A stretch of DNA of 64,000 nt from NCBI GenBank assembly GCA_964430855.1, contig CAYSHC010000010.1, positions 1 to 64,000 of the forward strand, read 5' to 3'. A program made the position numbers and the translations under genes. Of the stretch, positions 52,815 to 60,555 are shown piece after piece; within the stretch, counting starts at the first letter, position 1, and each line of letters begins with the position of its first letter. Source of the stretch: JAEZDP01 sp964430855. GTDB lineage: Bacteria; Acidobacteriota; Vicinamibacteria; Vicinamibacterales; Vicinamibacteraceae. A model generated the notes under the pieces. The model was not told where the DNA came from. It made no database searches and saw only the letters and a list, made by a program, of their open reading frames with translations.

Positions 52815-54244
52815 CCGACCTGCAAGCCATCATGCCGGCGCTCATCGTCACGCTCACCGCGATCGTGACGATGGTGGCCGAGACCTTCCAGACCAGGGGC
52901 GAGCGCGTGCCGCTCGGCGGCCTCGGCCTCATCGGCCTGACCGGCGCCGCCATCGCGTCGGTGCTGCTCTGGAACCGCGACCTCACGGGCTTCGGCGTCA
53001 TGCGCGCCGACAACTTCGCGCTGTTCCTGAACATCACGCTGTGCATCATCGGCGCGCTGACCATCACGCTGTCGGCCGATGTCGTCGAACGGCAGCGACT
53101 GCCGGCGGGCGAGTACTACGCGCTCACGCTGTTTGCCGTCGCCGGCATGATGCTCATGGCCGGCGCGAGCGACCTCCTGTTGATCTTCCTGTCGCTCGAG
53201 GTGATGTCGCTGTCGGTCTACGTGCTCACCGGCATCCGCCGCAGCAGCGAGGTGGGGGCCGAGGCGGCCTTCAAGTACTTCCTGATGGGCGCCTTCTCGA
53301 GCGCGTTCTTCCTGTACGGCGTCGCCTTCACCTACGCCGTGGTCGGCAGCACGCGCCTCGAGGTGGTGGCCGGCGCCCTGGCCATGCAGGCGGACGGTCC
53401 GGGCGTGCTCGGGCTGCTCGCCGTCGGCCTGCTGCTGGTGGGCTTCGCCTTCAAGGTGTCGGCCGTGCCGTTCCACCAGTGGACGCCTGATGCCTACGAG
53501 GGCGCGCCGACACTGGTGACCGGCTTCATGTCGACCGGCGTCAAGGCGGCGGCCTTCGGGGCGTTCGTCCGCGTCTTCCTCTCGGCGCTCGAGCCGCTGC
53601 ACGCCGACTGGGCGCCGATCGTCTCGGCCGTCGCCGTCGCGACGATGGTGATCGGCACCGTGGTGGGCGTGGCGCAGAACAACATCAAGCGCATGCTGGC
53701 GTACTCGGCCATCGCGCACGCCGGCTACCTGCTGGTCGGCCTCGTGGCCGCCAACTCGGTCGGCAAGGCCGGCATCCTGTACTACCTGCTGGCCTACGGC
53801 GTGACCAACGTCGCGGCGTTCGGCGTCGCCGCGCTGCTGTCCACCGAGGACCACGCGCACGACGCCGTCCGCGACTTCGCCGGCCTCGGCAGGCGCCGGC
53901 CCGTGATGGCCGCGCTGATGACCATCTTCCTGCTCTCGCTCGGCGGGTTCCCGCCGACGGCCGGCTTCGTGGCCAAGTGGTACGTCTTCGCGGCGGCCGT
54001 CCAGGAAGGCTACTTCGGCCTCGCCATCATCGGCGTGCTGACGAGCGTCATCTCGGTGTTCTTCTACCTGCGGATCATCGTGATGATGTACATGGCCGAG
54101 GACGAGGCGATCGACCCGGCGCCCGCGGTGCCGCGCTCGGCGCTCACGGGCCTGGCCCTCGCGACCGGCGCCATCCTGTACATGGGCGTCGTCCCCGGAC
54201 ACGTGGTGGACCTGGCGGTGCAGAGCGTGCAGGGGCTGTTCTGA
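52811..54244 (+). CDS. nuoN: NADH-quinone oxidoreductase subunit N (antiporter-like)
   Basis: A 477-aa antiporter-like subunit. LEVMSLSVYVLTGIRRSSEVGAEAAFKYFLMGAFSSAFFLYG, FKVSAVPFHQWTPDAYEGAPTLVTGFMS and AYSAIAHAGYLLVGLVA are NuoN blocks (only their cores are quoted). ATG 52811 overlaps the nuoM stop by 4 nt. Last gene of the operon; it is followed by a repeat-bearing, gene-free 526-bp stretch. Confidence 0.95.
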   Translation: MTDLQAIMPALIVTLTAIVTMVAETFQTRGERVPLGGLGLIGLTGAAIASVLLWNRDLTGFGVMRADNFALFLNITLCIIGALTITLSADVVERQRLPAGEYYALTLFAVAGMMLMAGASDLLLIFLSLEVMSLSVYVLTGIRRSSEVGAEAAFKYFLMGAFSSAFFLYGVAFTYAVVGSTRLEVVAGALAMQADGPGVLGLLAVGLLLVGFAFKVSAVPFHQWTPDAYEGAPTLVTGFMSTGVKAAAFGAFVRVFLSALEPLHADWAPIVSAVAVATMVIGTVVGVAQNNIKRMLAYSAIAHAGYLLVGLVAANSVGKAGILYYLLAYGVTNVAAFGVAALLSTEDHAHDAVRDFAGLGRRRPVMAALMTIFLLSLGGFPPTAGFVAKWYVFAAAVQEGYFGLAIIGVLTSVISVFFYLRIIVMMYMAEDEAIDPAPAVPRSALTGLALATGAILYMGVVPGHVVDLAVQSVQGLF

Positions 54245-54254
54245 CGCCGTGGCT

Positions 54255-54290
54255 CATGCCTCCATGCTTCACGCTTCATGGGTGATGCCT
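54255..54290 (-). repeat. Heptanucleotide repeat array, inverted orientation
   Basis: Units CATGCCT (54255-54261), CATGCTT, CACGCTT, CATGGGT and GATGCCT (54263-54290) are reverse complements of the AGGCATG/AAGCATG units of the array at 54739-54780. It starts 11 nt after the nuoN stop. Confidence 0.75.
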
Positions 54291-54363
54291 GAGGCCGGAG
54301 GCTAGAGGCCTGGACCGCGCGTGAGCCCGCGGGGGCAGCGAGGATCGGCTGAGCCCGCGCCTC

Positions 54364-54595
54364 TCAGAGCTGCGTTTCGAACGCCTCTTTCTCTTCGCGA
54401 TCGAGGCCCTGGCGATGAAGTCGGGCCGTGTCTGCGCGGCGGAGGCCTCGCTCATGTTCGCGCCCACCGAGGTTCCAGCGCGAACCAGCTGGCGCAGGAC
54501 GGGGCGCGAGGCCAGGTCGCGAAACCACGGGGCGCCCCGCATGGTGAGGAGCGCGAGTGCAGCCGGAACGAACGCTCGGTGATCTCGTGTGCCAT
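54364..54595 (-). pseudogene. Degraded four-helix-bundle protein gene (23S rRNA intervening-sequence family)
   Basis: Read on the - strand from ATG 54595: MAHEITERSF, then a 1-nt shift near 54565, then ALLTMRGAPWFRDLA, RQLVRAGTSVGANMSEA and RPDFIARASIA. A second shift near 54392 restores KEAFETQL, followed by a stop at 54364-54366. Intact members (about 110-130 aa) have ITERSF, RQLxRSGTSVGAN, DFIxKxxIAxKEAxET and then a YWLxL region, which is lost here. Two frameshifts and a premature stop indicate a pseudogene. These proteins often occur in IVS elements and in repeat-rich intergenic DNA. Confidence 0.7.
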
Positions 54596-54738
54596 GGGCT
54601 CGGGTGCGTGCAGGTCGCGCGCCCGGCGGTTACAGGCCGGACCAGGCACCTGCCAACGCCCCCCGTCGGTCAGGTCGCAGGATCTGCAATCATCATCGAG
54701 AGCAACGGATGCGGATTCTGCGCCCGCCGTCACGCACC

Positions 54739-54780
54739 AGGCACTCGACATGACGCATGAGGCATGAAGCATGAAGCATG
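54739..54780 (+). repeat. Heptanucleotide repeat array overlapping the rmlB start
   Basis: Six 7-bp units: AGGCACT, CGACATG, ACGCATG, AGGCATG, AAGCATG, AAGCATG. Because each late unit contains ATG and the period is 7, ATGs at 54757, 54764, 54771 and 54778 fall in all three frames; only 54771 is in frame with rmlB. The array therefore supplies both start codon and first codons. Confidence 0.85.
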
Positions 54781-55838
54781 ACGTGCTCCTCGTCACCGCC
54801 GGCTTCATCGGTGCGAACTTCGTCCACGAGTGGCTCGCCACCCGCCCGGGGCGCATCGTCAACCTCGACAAGCTGACGTATGCGGGGAATCCCGAGAACC
54901 TCGCGGGCCTCGACGCCGACAGGCACCTGCTCGTGCGGGGCGACATCGGCGACAGGGCGACGGTCGGCGCGATCCTGCGGGAGCATCGGCCGCGCGCGGT
55001 GGTGCACTTCGCGGCCGAGAGCCACGTGGACCGCTCGATCCACGGCCCCGCGGCGTTCGTCGAGACGAACCTGGTCGGGACGTTCTCGCTGCTCGAGGAA
55101 GTGCGGGAGTACTGGAGCGCGCTCGAGGGCGAGCCGCGCGACGCCTTCCGGTTCCTGCACGTGTCGACCGACGAGGTGTACGGCTCGCTTGGCCCCGACG
55201 ACCCGGCGTTCACCGAGGCCACGCCGTACGCGCCCAACAGCCCGTACTCGGCGTCGAAGGCCGGGTCCGACCACCTCGTCCGCGCGTACCACCACACATA
55301 CGGCCTGCCGACGCTGACGACCAACTGCTCGAACAACTACGGGCCCTTCCAGTTCCCCGAGAAGCTGGTGCCGCTCGTGATCCACAACGCGCTGCACGGC
55401 CGGCCGCTGCCGATCTACGGCGACGGCAAGAACGTGCGCGACTGGCTCTACGTCCGCGACCATTGCCGCGCGATCATGCGCGTGCTCGAGGCGGGCGATC
55501 CGGGCGAGGTCTACAACATCGGCGGCAACAGCGAGAAGACGAACCTCGAGACGGTGCACACGGTGTGCGCCATCCTCGACGAGCTGCGGCCGCGGCCCGA
55601 CGGCTCGGCCCACGCCTCGCTGATCCAGTTCGTGAAGGACCGTCCCGGCCACGACCGGCGCTACGCCATCGACCCGACGAAGATCCGCACCACCCTCGGC
55701 TGGGAGCCCGACGAGACCTTCGAGAGCGGCGTGCGCCAGACGGTGCAGTGGTACCTCGACCACCAGGACTGGGTGGCGCACGTCACGAGCGGCGCCTACA
55801 GGGAGTGGGTCGACACGCACTACGGCGGATCGGCCTGA
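54771..55838 (+). CDS. rmlB: dTDP-glucose 4,6-dehydratase
   Basis: A 355-aa extended SDR giving dTDP-4-keto-6-deoxyglucose for rhamnose and related sugars. HFAAESHVDRSIHGP, LHVSTDEVYGSLG (Thr-Asp-Glu active-site triad), YSASKAGSDHLV (Tyr/Lys), TTNCSNNYGPFQFPEKLVPL and GDGKNVRDWLYVRDHC are RmlB hallmarks. The N-terminus is odd: it reads LLVTAGFIGANF where the family has VTGGAGFIGANF, that is, two glycines of the NAD-binding loop are missing (junction at 54797/54798), an in-frame 6-nt loss. The start codon comes from a heptamer array. Either real damage, a tolerated variant, or a collapsed GGCGGC repeat in the assembly. Confidence 0.92.
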   Translation: MKHDVLLVTAGFIGANFVHEWLATRPGRIVNLDKLTYAGNPENLAGLDADRHLLVRGDIGDRATVGAILREHRPRAVVHFAAESHVDRSIHGPAAFVETNLVGTFSLLEEVREYWSALEGEPRDAFRFLHVSTDEVYGSLGPDDPAFTEATPYAPNSPYSASKAGSDHLVRAYHHTYGLPTLTTNCSNNYGPFQFPEKLVPLVIHNALHGRPLPIYGDGKNVRDWLYVRDHCRAIMRVLEAGDPGEVYNIGGNSEKTNLETVHTVCAILDELRPRPDGSAHASLIQFVKDRPGHDRRYAIDPTKIRTTLGWEPDETFESGVRQTVQWYLDHQDWVAHVTSGAYREWVDTHYGGSA

Positions 55839-55857
55839 CCCGCACGTCCGCGTGCCC

Positions 55858-57291
55858 CTACCGCGCCACCTGCAGGCCGGGCGCGCACGCGGTGGCCGCG
55901 GCTGCTGCAACGGCCTCGTCCATCTCCGGCGGGACCGTCCGCAGGTCGAGACAGACCTCGTCGTCCACGATCCGCGCGATGACGGGCGGCGTGCCGCCGC
56001 GCAGCCGCGCCAGGACCGCGTCCGGGCCCTGCGGACCCGTGAGTGCCACGAGCGTCGTCCGGAGCGTCTGCCCCGGCGTGGTGCCGCCGCCAATCGTGGA
56101 GGCGCCGTCGACGCACCGTGCCGTGACGCCGCGGGCGCGGAGCCGCGCCGCGAGCGTGTCCGCGCGCGAACGCAGGGTCTCCGGCGAGACGGCAATCATA
56201 GCCATCACGGGCACTTCGTCGATCGCGCGGCCGCGCTGCCACAGGCGCAGCGTCGCCTCGAGCGCCGCGTAGGTGACCTTGTCGACGCGGACGGCCCGCA
56301 TCAGCGGATGCCGTCGCACCTGCGCGACGAGGTCGGCCCGGCCGACGAGCACCCCGCACTGCGGGCCGCCGAGCAGCTTGTCGCCGCTGAAGGCCACCAG
56401 GGCAGCGCCGGCAGTGATGCTCGCGCGGACGTCCGGCTCGCTGGCGAGCGCGCGGACGGCGTCCTCCGGCAGCCGCCCTGCCTCGATGACGTCGAACCCC
56501 AGCCAGCCGCTCCCGAGGTCCTCGAGCAGCGGCACCTCCAGCTGCCGGGCCAGCGCGGCCAGCTCGCCGACCGCCGGACGCTCGGTGAAGCCGTCGATGC
56601 GGAAGTTCGACGGGTGAACCCGCAGCAGTGCCGCGGTGCGCGCCGAAACGGCCGCCGCGTAATCGGCGGGACGCGTGCGGTTGGTGGTGCCCACCTCGCG
56701 CAGCTGCGCGCCGGAGGCGCGCATCACGTCCGGCACACGGAAGCCCCCGCCAATCTCGACCAGCTCGCCGCGCGAGATGACCACCTCGCGCCCGGCGGCC
56801 AGCGCGGCCAGCATGACGGTGACGGCCGACGCCGTGTTGTTGGCGACCACCGCGGCCTCGGCGCCGGTGAGCTCGCAGAGCAGGCGCTCCGCATGCACGT
56901 GCCGCGACCCGCGGCCGCCGCTGCCGATGTCGAACTCGAGCGTCGAGTAGCCGGCCGCGACCTCGCTGGCGGCGTCGAGTGCGGCCCTGGCGAGCGGCGC
57001 CCGCCCGAGGTTGGTATGGACGATGACGCCCGTCGCGTTGATGACGGGCCGCAGCGTGGAGTGCGCCGCGCGGGCAAGGGCGGCGGCGGCGCGCGCCTCG
57101 ATCTCGGCGGCTGCCGCGTCGGGCGAATCGACGTGGGCCGCGCCGCCCGCGAGCAGCTCCTCGCGCAGCGCGTCGGCGGCCTTCCGGACCGCCGTCCTGG
57201 CCGGCGCGTCGCCGTGGCGTGCGGCAAGTGCGCGCACGCCCTGCCGCGCCAGCAGGGCATCGACGGCCGGGATCAACCGCGCGCGCGACAT
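55858..57291 (-). CDS. selA: L-seryl-tRNA(Sec) selenium transferase
   Basis: A 477-aa PLP enzyme that turns seryl-tRNA(Sec) into selenocysteinyl-tRNA(Sec) in bacteria. PVINATGVIVHTNLGRAPLA, YSTLEFDIGSGGRGSRHVHAERLLCELTGAEAAVVANNTASAV (core blocks), EIGGGFRVPDVM, REVGTTNRT, VHPSNFRI and FSGDKLLGGPQCG (PLP Lys) are all present. ATG 57291 is preferred over the longer frame to 57333. No selB, selC, selD or selenoprotein gene is in the window. Divergent from the next gene, with 44 bp between starts. The ends of selA and rmlB face each other 19 nt apart. Confidence 0.95.
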   Translation of the reverse strand: MSRARLIPAVDALLARQGVRALAARHGDAPARTAVRKAADALREELLAGGAAHVDSPDAAAAEIEARAAAALARAAHSTLRPVINATGVIVHTNLGRAPLARAALDAASEVAAGYSTLEFDIGSGGRGSRHVHAERLLCELTGAEAAVVANNTASAVTVMLAALAAGREVVISRGELVEIGGGFRVPDVMRASGAQLREVGTTNRTRPADYAAAVSARTAALLRVHPSNFRIDGFTERPAVGELAALARQLEVPLLEDLGSGWLGFDVIEAGRLPEDAVRALASEPDVRASITAGAALVAFSGDKLLGGPQCGVLVGRADLVAQVRRHPLMRAVRVDKVTYAALEATLRLWQRGRAIDEVPVMAMIAVSPETLRSRADTLAARLRARGVTARCVDGASTIGGGTTPGQTLRTTLVALTGPQGPDAVLARLRGGTPPVIARIVDDEVCLDLRTVPPEMDEAVAAAAATACAPGLQVAR

Positions 57292-57335
57292 GGCTCGCGA
57301 TGCTACCATTCCCGAGGCCCGTGGGCCCTGCACGC

Positions 57336-57767
57336 ATGAGTCATCCTGCCGATCCCGAGGAGCCGCTGCCGAAGTACCGTCCGCGCGAGCGGTTCTGGCC
57401 CTATACCGACCTGCCGGAGCAGCCCGATCAGGAGGAGCTCGAGGCGCTCGACCCCGACCTCCGGGTCGCGCTGTACGGGCCCGAGGCGCAGCCGTTCTCC
57501 TTCACGCTGGTGTTCCCGAAGGTCGCCGACCCCGAGTACGAGAGGGCCGTTGAACTTGCGCGGAGGAGTGCCGATTACCGGGAAGTCGGGTCAGGCGAGT
57601 CGTTCAGGATTCGCGCCCGGTTCCGTCCGGACCAGGTCGAGCAGCTGCGTGACCTGTTCGCGATCGTCGGGCGGTTCGAGGGGTGCGAGGTCCTCGTGGA
57701 CGATCGTCCGCTGCCGTACGCGCGGGAGCTGTGGCTGCCGCTCACCTGGTTCTTGCTGCCGCGCTGA
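57336..57767 (+). CDS. Hypothetical protein
   Basis: A 143-aa acidic protein that I do not recognise. The N-terminal 45 residues are Pro/Glu/Asp-rich with YRPRERFWPYTDLPEQP. The rest looks like a compact alpha/beta domain (FSFTLVFPKVADPEYERAVELA, FRIRARFRPDQVEQLRDLFAIVG, CEVLVDDRPLPYARELWLPLTWFL). No signal peptide or membrane segment. The gene is divergent from selA with a 44-bp shared promoter region and is followed after 27 nt by an MXAN_5187-like gene, so the two are probably cotranscribed. Confidence 0.8.
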   Translation: MSHPADPEEPLPKYRPRERFWPYTDLPEQPDQEELEALDPDLRVALYGPEAQPFSFTLVFPKVADPEYERAVELARRSADYREVGSGESFRIRARFRPDQVEQLRDLFAIVGRFEGCEVLVDDRPLPYARELWLPLTWFLLPR

Positions 57768-57794
57768 GGGCGCTGCCGCCGGAGGTCCCTGCCC

Positions 57795-58403
57795 GTGCCA
57801 GAGCCGAGTCCCGTCGATCGCGAGCTGCAGGGCCTCGCGGCCGACCTGCGCAAGCTCGAGGCCGAGTACACGATGTACTTTGCCGGGCGCCTGCCGCGCC
57901 CGCCCTACGAGAGCCGTGGCCGGTTCGAGCAGGCCATCAAGCGCCTCGAGCGCGGACGGTTCGACACGCAGGTGCAGCGCTTCCAGTTCGCCGCGCTCCA
58001 GGCGCGCTTCGCGTCCTTCGCCGACCTGTGGGACCGGGGCGTCCGCGCGCGCGAGGAAGGCCGGTCGACGCCCTTCACGCGCCAGGCGCAGGGCGGGGCC
58101 GACGGAGGCACGGGAGAGCAGGGCACCGTCGTCCACGACACCGCGCTGTCGGATCCCGTGACCCAGATCGACAAGCTGCGCGACCTCTACGACGCGCTGA
58201 TGGACGCCCGGCGCGAGCACGGGCACGAGGTCGTGCCGTTCCACCGCTTCGCGGACCTCGTCAAGCGTCAGGTCACGGAACTGCGGCAGCGGCACCAGAG
58301 CGACGAGGTGTCGTTCCGGGTGGTCGTCGACGGCGGCTGGGTGAGCTTCAAGGCCTGGTCCGGCGGCGGGGGACAGGCCGGGGCGGCGGGGGGCGATACG
58401 TAA
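57795..58403 (+). CDS. Conserved protein resembling the MXAN_5187 C-terminal family
   Basis: A 202-aa soluble protein (GTG start). DRELQGLAADLRKLEAEYTMYFAGRLPRPPYESR followed by IKRLER and FQFAALQARFASFADLWDRGVRAREEG gives the pattern of the MXAN_5187 C-terminal domain (helical; YxxYFxGxxxxxP; RFxxLxxRFxxxxxxWDR), cores only quoted. A variable Gly-rich linker (about 90-110) separates it from a C-terminal segment with VTELRQRHQSDEVSFRVVVDGG. The function of the family is unknown. Confidence 0.8.
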   Translation: MPEPSPVDRELQGLAADLRKLEAEYTMYFAGRLPRPPYESRGRFEQAIKRLERGRFDTQVQRFQFAALQARFASFADLWDRGVRAREEGRSTPFTRQAQGGADGGTGEQGTVVHDTALSDPVTQIDKLRDLYDALMDARREHGHEVVPFHRFADLVKRQVTELRQRHQSDEVSFRVVVDGGWVSFKAWSGGGGQAGAAGGDT

Positions 58404-58451
58404 GAGGCCGGGGACCGAACGAGGGGGAGGAGAAAGAGGCGAGGGGAGGGA
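58404..58451. repeat. Polypurine tract after the MXAN_5187-like gene
   Basis: A purine-rich stretch (GGGGGAGGAGAAAGAGG and neighbours) in the 66-bp gap between convergent genes, like those near 536-580 and 41785-41832. No function assigned. Confidence 0.4.
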
Positions 58452-58469
58452 TCGCCTCGCTGCGCGGAC

Positions 58470-58679
58470 CTATCCGATGCGCGTCACGTTGCCTGCCTGC
58501 GGGCCCTTCGGGCCTTCGACAATCTCGAACTCCACATGCTGCCCTTCGTCAAGCGTGCGAAAGCCAGTCCCCTGGATGGCCGAGAAGTGCACGAACACGT
58601 CCGCGCCGCCGCCACGCTCGATGAAGCCGTAGCCCTTGGCGTTGTTGAACCACTTGACCTTCCCGCTGATCCGTTCCAT
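58470..58679 (-). CDS. cspA: Cold-shock domain protein
   Basis: A 69-aa CspA-type OB-fold single-stranded nucleic acid binding protein. GKVKWFNNAKGYGFIE contains RNP1 (KGYGFI) and DVFVHFSAI contains RNP2. The end GPKGPQAGNVTRI is typical. An AGGCAGG lies about 10 nt before the ATG. A strong hairpin is located 22 nt upstream (58701-58725), within the probable 5' leader. Confidence 0.96.
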   Translation of the reverse strand: MERISGKVKWFNNAKGYGFIERGGGADVFVHFSAIQGTGFRTLDEGQHVEFEIVEGPKGPQAGNVTRIG

Positions 58680-58700
58680 CGTACCGACCTGCCTTGCCTC

Positions 58701-58725
58701 GCTGCCAGCGCATCGGGCTGGCAGC
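58701..58725. promoter_or_regulatory. Perfect 9-bp inverted repeat in cspA leader / cspA-purH intergenic region
   Basis: GCTGCCAGC (58701-58709) and GCTGGCAGC (58717-58725) with a 7-nt loop. In the cspA transcript it would be a stable stem just ahead of the ribosome-binding site, as in structured cold-shock leaders. It could also be an operator for the divergent purH promoter. Inferred from position and symmetry. Confidence 0.45.
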
Positions 58726-58825
58726 AGTGACGCGGACCCCCAGCGGCCCCGCGTACCGGAACGTGCCGCGCTCGCCAGCTTCGACGGTTGCGGTGCCCGG
58801 CGCCCGACAGGATAGACCATTTCCG

Positions 58826-60421
58826 ATGCCTTCAGCACTCATCTCCGTTTCCGACAAGTCCGGCATCGTCGACTTCGCCCGCGGCCTGGCGGCCCTCGGC
58901 ATCGAGCTGCTCTCCACCGGCGGCACCGCCCGTGCCCTCCGGGAGGCGGGGCTGGCCGTCACCGACGTGGCCGAGCGCACCGGGTTTCCCGAGATGCTCG
59001 ACGGCCGCGTGAAGACCCTGCACCCGCGCATCCACGGCGGCATCCTGGCCAGGCGCAACCGGCCGGACGACCTGGCCGCCCTGGCCGGGCACGGCATCGG
59101 CCTCATCGACCTGGTCGTCGTAAACCTCTACCCGTTCGCGAAAGCGGCAGCTGACCCGTCCACGGGGTTCGACGCGCTGATTGAGGAGATCGACATCGGC
59201 GGGCCCAGCATGGTGCGCGCCGCCGCCAAGAACTTCCGCGACGTTCTCGTGGTGGTGGACCCGGCCGACTATCCGCGCGTGCTCGAGAGCCTTGCGGACG
59301 GCGCGTCGCCGTCGCTCGCCCTGCGCTTCGATCTGGCGCGCAAGGCCATCGCGCACACGGCGGCCTACGACCGGACCATCGCCGACGAACTGCAGCACGT
59401 GAGCGTGTCGGGCGATGCCGCCACGCGCGTCCCCTTCGACGCGCGCCCGCTCTTTGCGGCGTCGGCGTCGCTGGACCTCTCGCTGGTCCGCACCCTCCGC
59501 TACGGCGAGAACCCGCACCTGGCGGCCGCCTGGTACGCCGACGGCAGCCGCAGCGGCTTCGGCGCCGTGCAGCTGCACCAGGGCAAGGAGCTCAGCTTCA
59601 CGAACCTGCTCGACCTCGACGCTGCCGCGCGCATCGTGCTCGAGTTCGACGAGCCGGCCGCCAGCGTCATCAAGCACACCAACCCGTGCGGCGTGGCCAC
59701 GGGCAGCGACGCGGCCGACGCCTACGTCCGCGCCCGCGAGGCCGACCCCGTCTCGGCCTTCGGCGGCATCGTCGGCATCAACCGCGTGGTGGACGAAGCC
59801 GTCGCGTCGGCGATCGTCTCGACGTTCATCGAGGCCGTCGTGGCGCCCTCGGTCACGCCCGGGGCGCTGGCCATCCTCGCGCAGAAGAAGAACCTGCGCG
59901 TGCTGACGACGGACTTCGACGTGCTGCGCGCCCACGCGGGCATCGAGTGGCGCTCGATCCTGGGCGCCATGCTCGCCCAGCAGCGCGACCGCGTCGACGA
60001 GGCGCGCGAGGGCTGGCCGCCCGCCGGCGGCGAGACACTGCGCGTGGTGACAAACCGCGCGCCGACGACCGAGGAGTGGCAGGCGCTGCGATTCGCCTGG
60101 CGCGTCTGCGCGCACGTCAAGTCGAACACGATCATCTTCACGAGCGCCGACCGGACGCTCGGCATCGGCGCCGGCCAGATGAGCCGCGTGGACGCCGTGA
60201 AGGTCGCGACGATGAAGGCAGGAGCCGAGGCGCTGCGCGGCTCGGTCGTCGCATCCGATGCGTTCTTCCCGTTCCGCGACGGGCTGGACGCGGTCGCCGC
60301 GGCGGGCGCGACGGCCGTCGTGCAGCCTGGCGTGTCGGTGCGCGACCAGGAGGTGATCGACGCGGCCAACGAGCACGGCCTCGCCATGGTCTTCACCGGC
60401 CGTCGGCACTTCCGCCACTGA
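58826..60421 (+). CDS. purH: Bifunctional AICAR formyltransferase / IMP cyclohydrolase
   Basis: A 531-aa enzyme for the last two steps of IMP synthesis. N-terminal cyclohydrolase domain (about 1-200): SALISVSDKSGIVDFARGL, STGGTARALREAG, VKTLHPRIHGGILARR and DIGGPSMVRAAAKNF. C-terminal transformylase domain: TLRYGENPHLAAAWY, VIKHTNPCGVA (catalytic Lys-His), SAFGGIVGINR, KSNTIIFT and GAGQMSRVDAVK. The ATG at 58826 begins the conserved domain directly. Complete; ends 8 nt before a palindromic repeat and the assembly gap. Confidence 0.97.
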   Translation: MPSALISVSDKSGIVDFARGLAALGIELLSTGGTARALREAGLAVTDVAERTGFPEMLDGRVKTLHPRIHGGILARRNRPDDLAALAGHGIGLIDLVVVNLYPFAKAAADPSTGFDALIEEIDIGGPSMVRAAAKNFRDVLVVVDPADYPRVLESLADGASPSLALRFDLARKAIAHTAAYDRTIADELQHVSVSGDAATRVPFDARPLFAASASLDLSLVRTLRYGENPHLAAAWYADGSRSGFGAVQLHQGKELSFTNLLDLDAAARIVLEFDEPAASVIKHTNPCGVATGSDAADAYVRAREADPVSAFGGIVGINRVVDEAVASAIVSTFIEAVVAPSVTPGALAILAQKKNLRVLTTDFDVLRAHAGIEWRSILGAMLAQQRDRVDEAREGWPPAGGETLRVVTNRAPTTEEWQALRFAWRVCAHVKSNTIIFTSADRTLGIGAGQMSRVDAVKVATMKAGAEALRGSVVASDAFFPFRDGLDAVAAAGATAVVQPGVSVRDQEVIDAANEHGLAMVFTGRRHFRH

Positions 60422-60429
60422 CGCCGATC

Positions 60430-60455
60430 GGTAGGGACGGCTCCCCGAGCCGTCC
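60430..60455. repeat. Palindromic repeat element (copy B), cut by the assembly gap
   Basis: GGTAGGGACGGCTC, then CCC, then GAGCCGTCC up to the first N. Same element as at 32019-32044 and 60612-60637 but in the inverted orientation (GGTAGGG end on the left). It could act as a terminator for purH. Confidence 0.85.
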
Positions 60456-60555
60456 NNNNNNNNNNNNNNNNNNNNNNNNNNNNNNNNNNNNNNNNNNNNN
60501 NNNNNNNNNNNNNNNNNNNNNNNNNNNNNNNNNNNNNNNNNNNNNNNNNNNNNNN
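60456..60555. other. Assembly gap (100 N)
   Basis: Exactly 100 Ns, the conventional size for a scaffold gap of unknown length. Both flanks end in copies of the same palindromic element (GAGCCGTCC on the left, CCGAGCCGTCC on the right), so the break is probably caused by the repeat. Confidence 0.95.

Larger units (their letters stand above)
54245..54770. other. 526-bp spacer between nuoN and rmlB
   Basis: Holds two heptamer arrays in opposite orientation at its borders (54255-54290 and 54739-54780) and a broken four-helix-bundle gene (54364-54595) between them. Nothing recognisable remains in 54291-54363 or 54596-54738. I see no intact gene and no clear terminator for the nuo operon. Confidence 0.6.

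Noticed and set aside
57316..57327. GGCCC-GT-GGGCC palindrome in the selA divergent promoter region as an operator
   Set aside because: A 5-bp GC-only dyad is expected often by chance in DNA of this composition.
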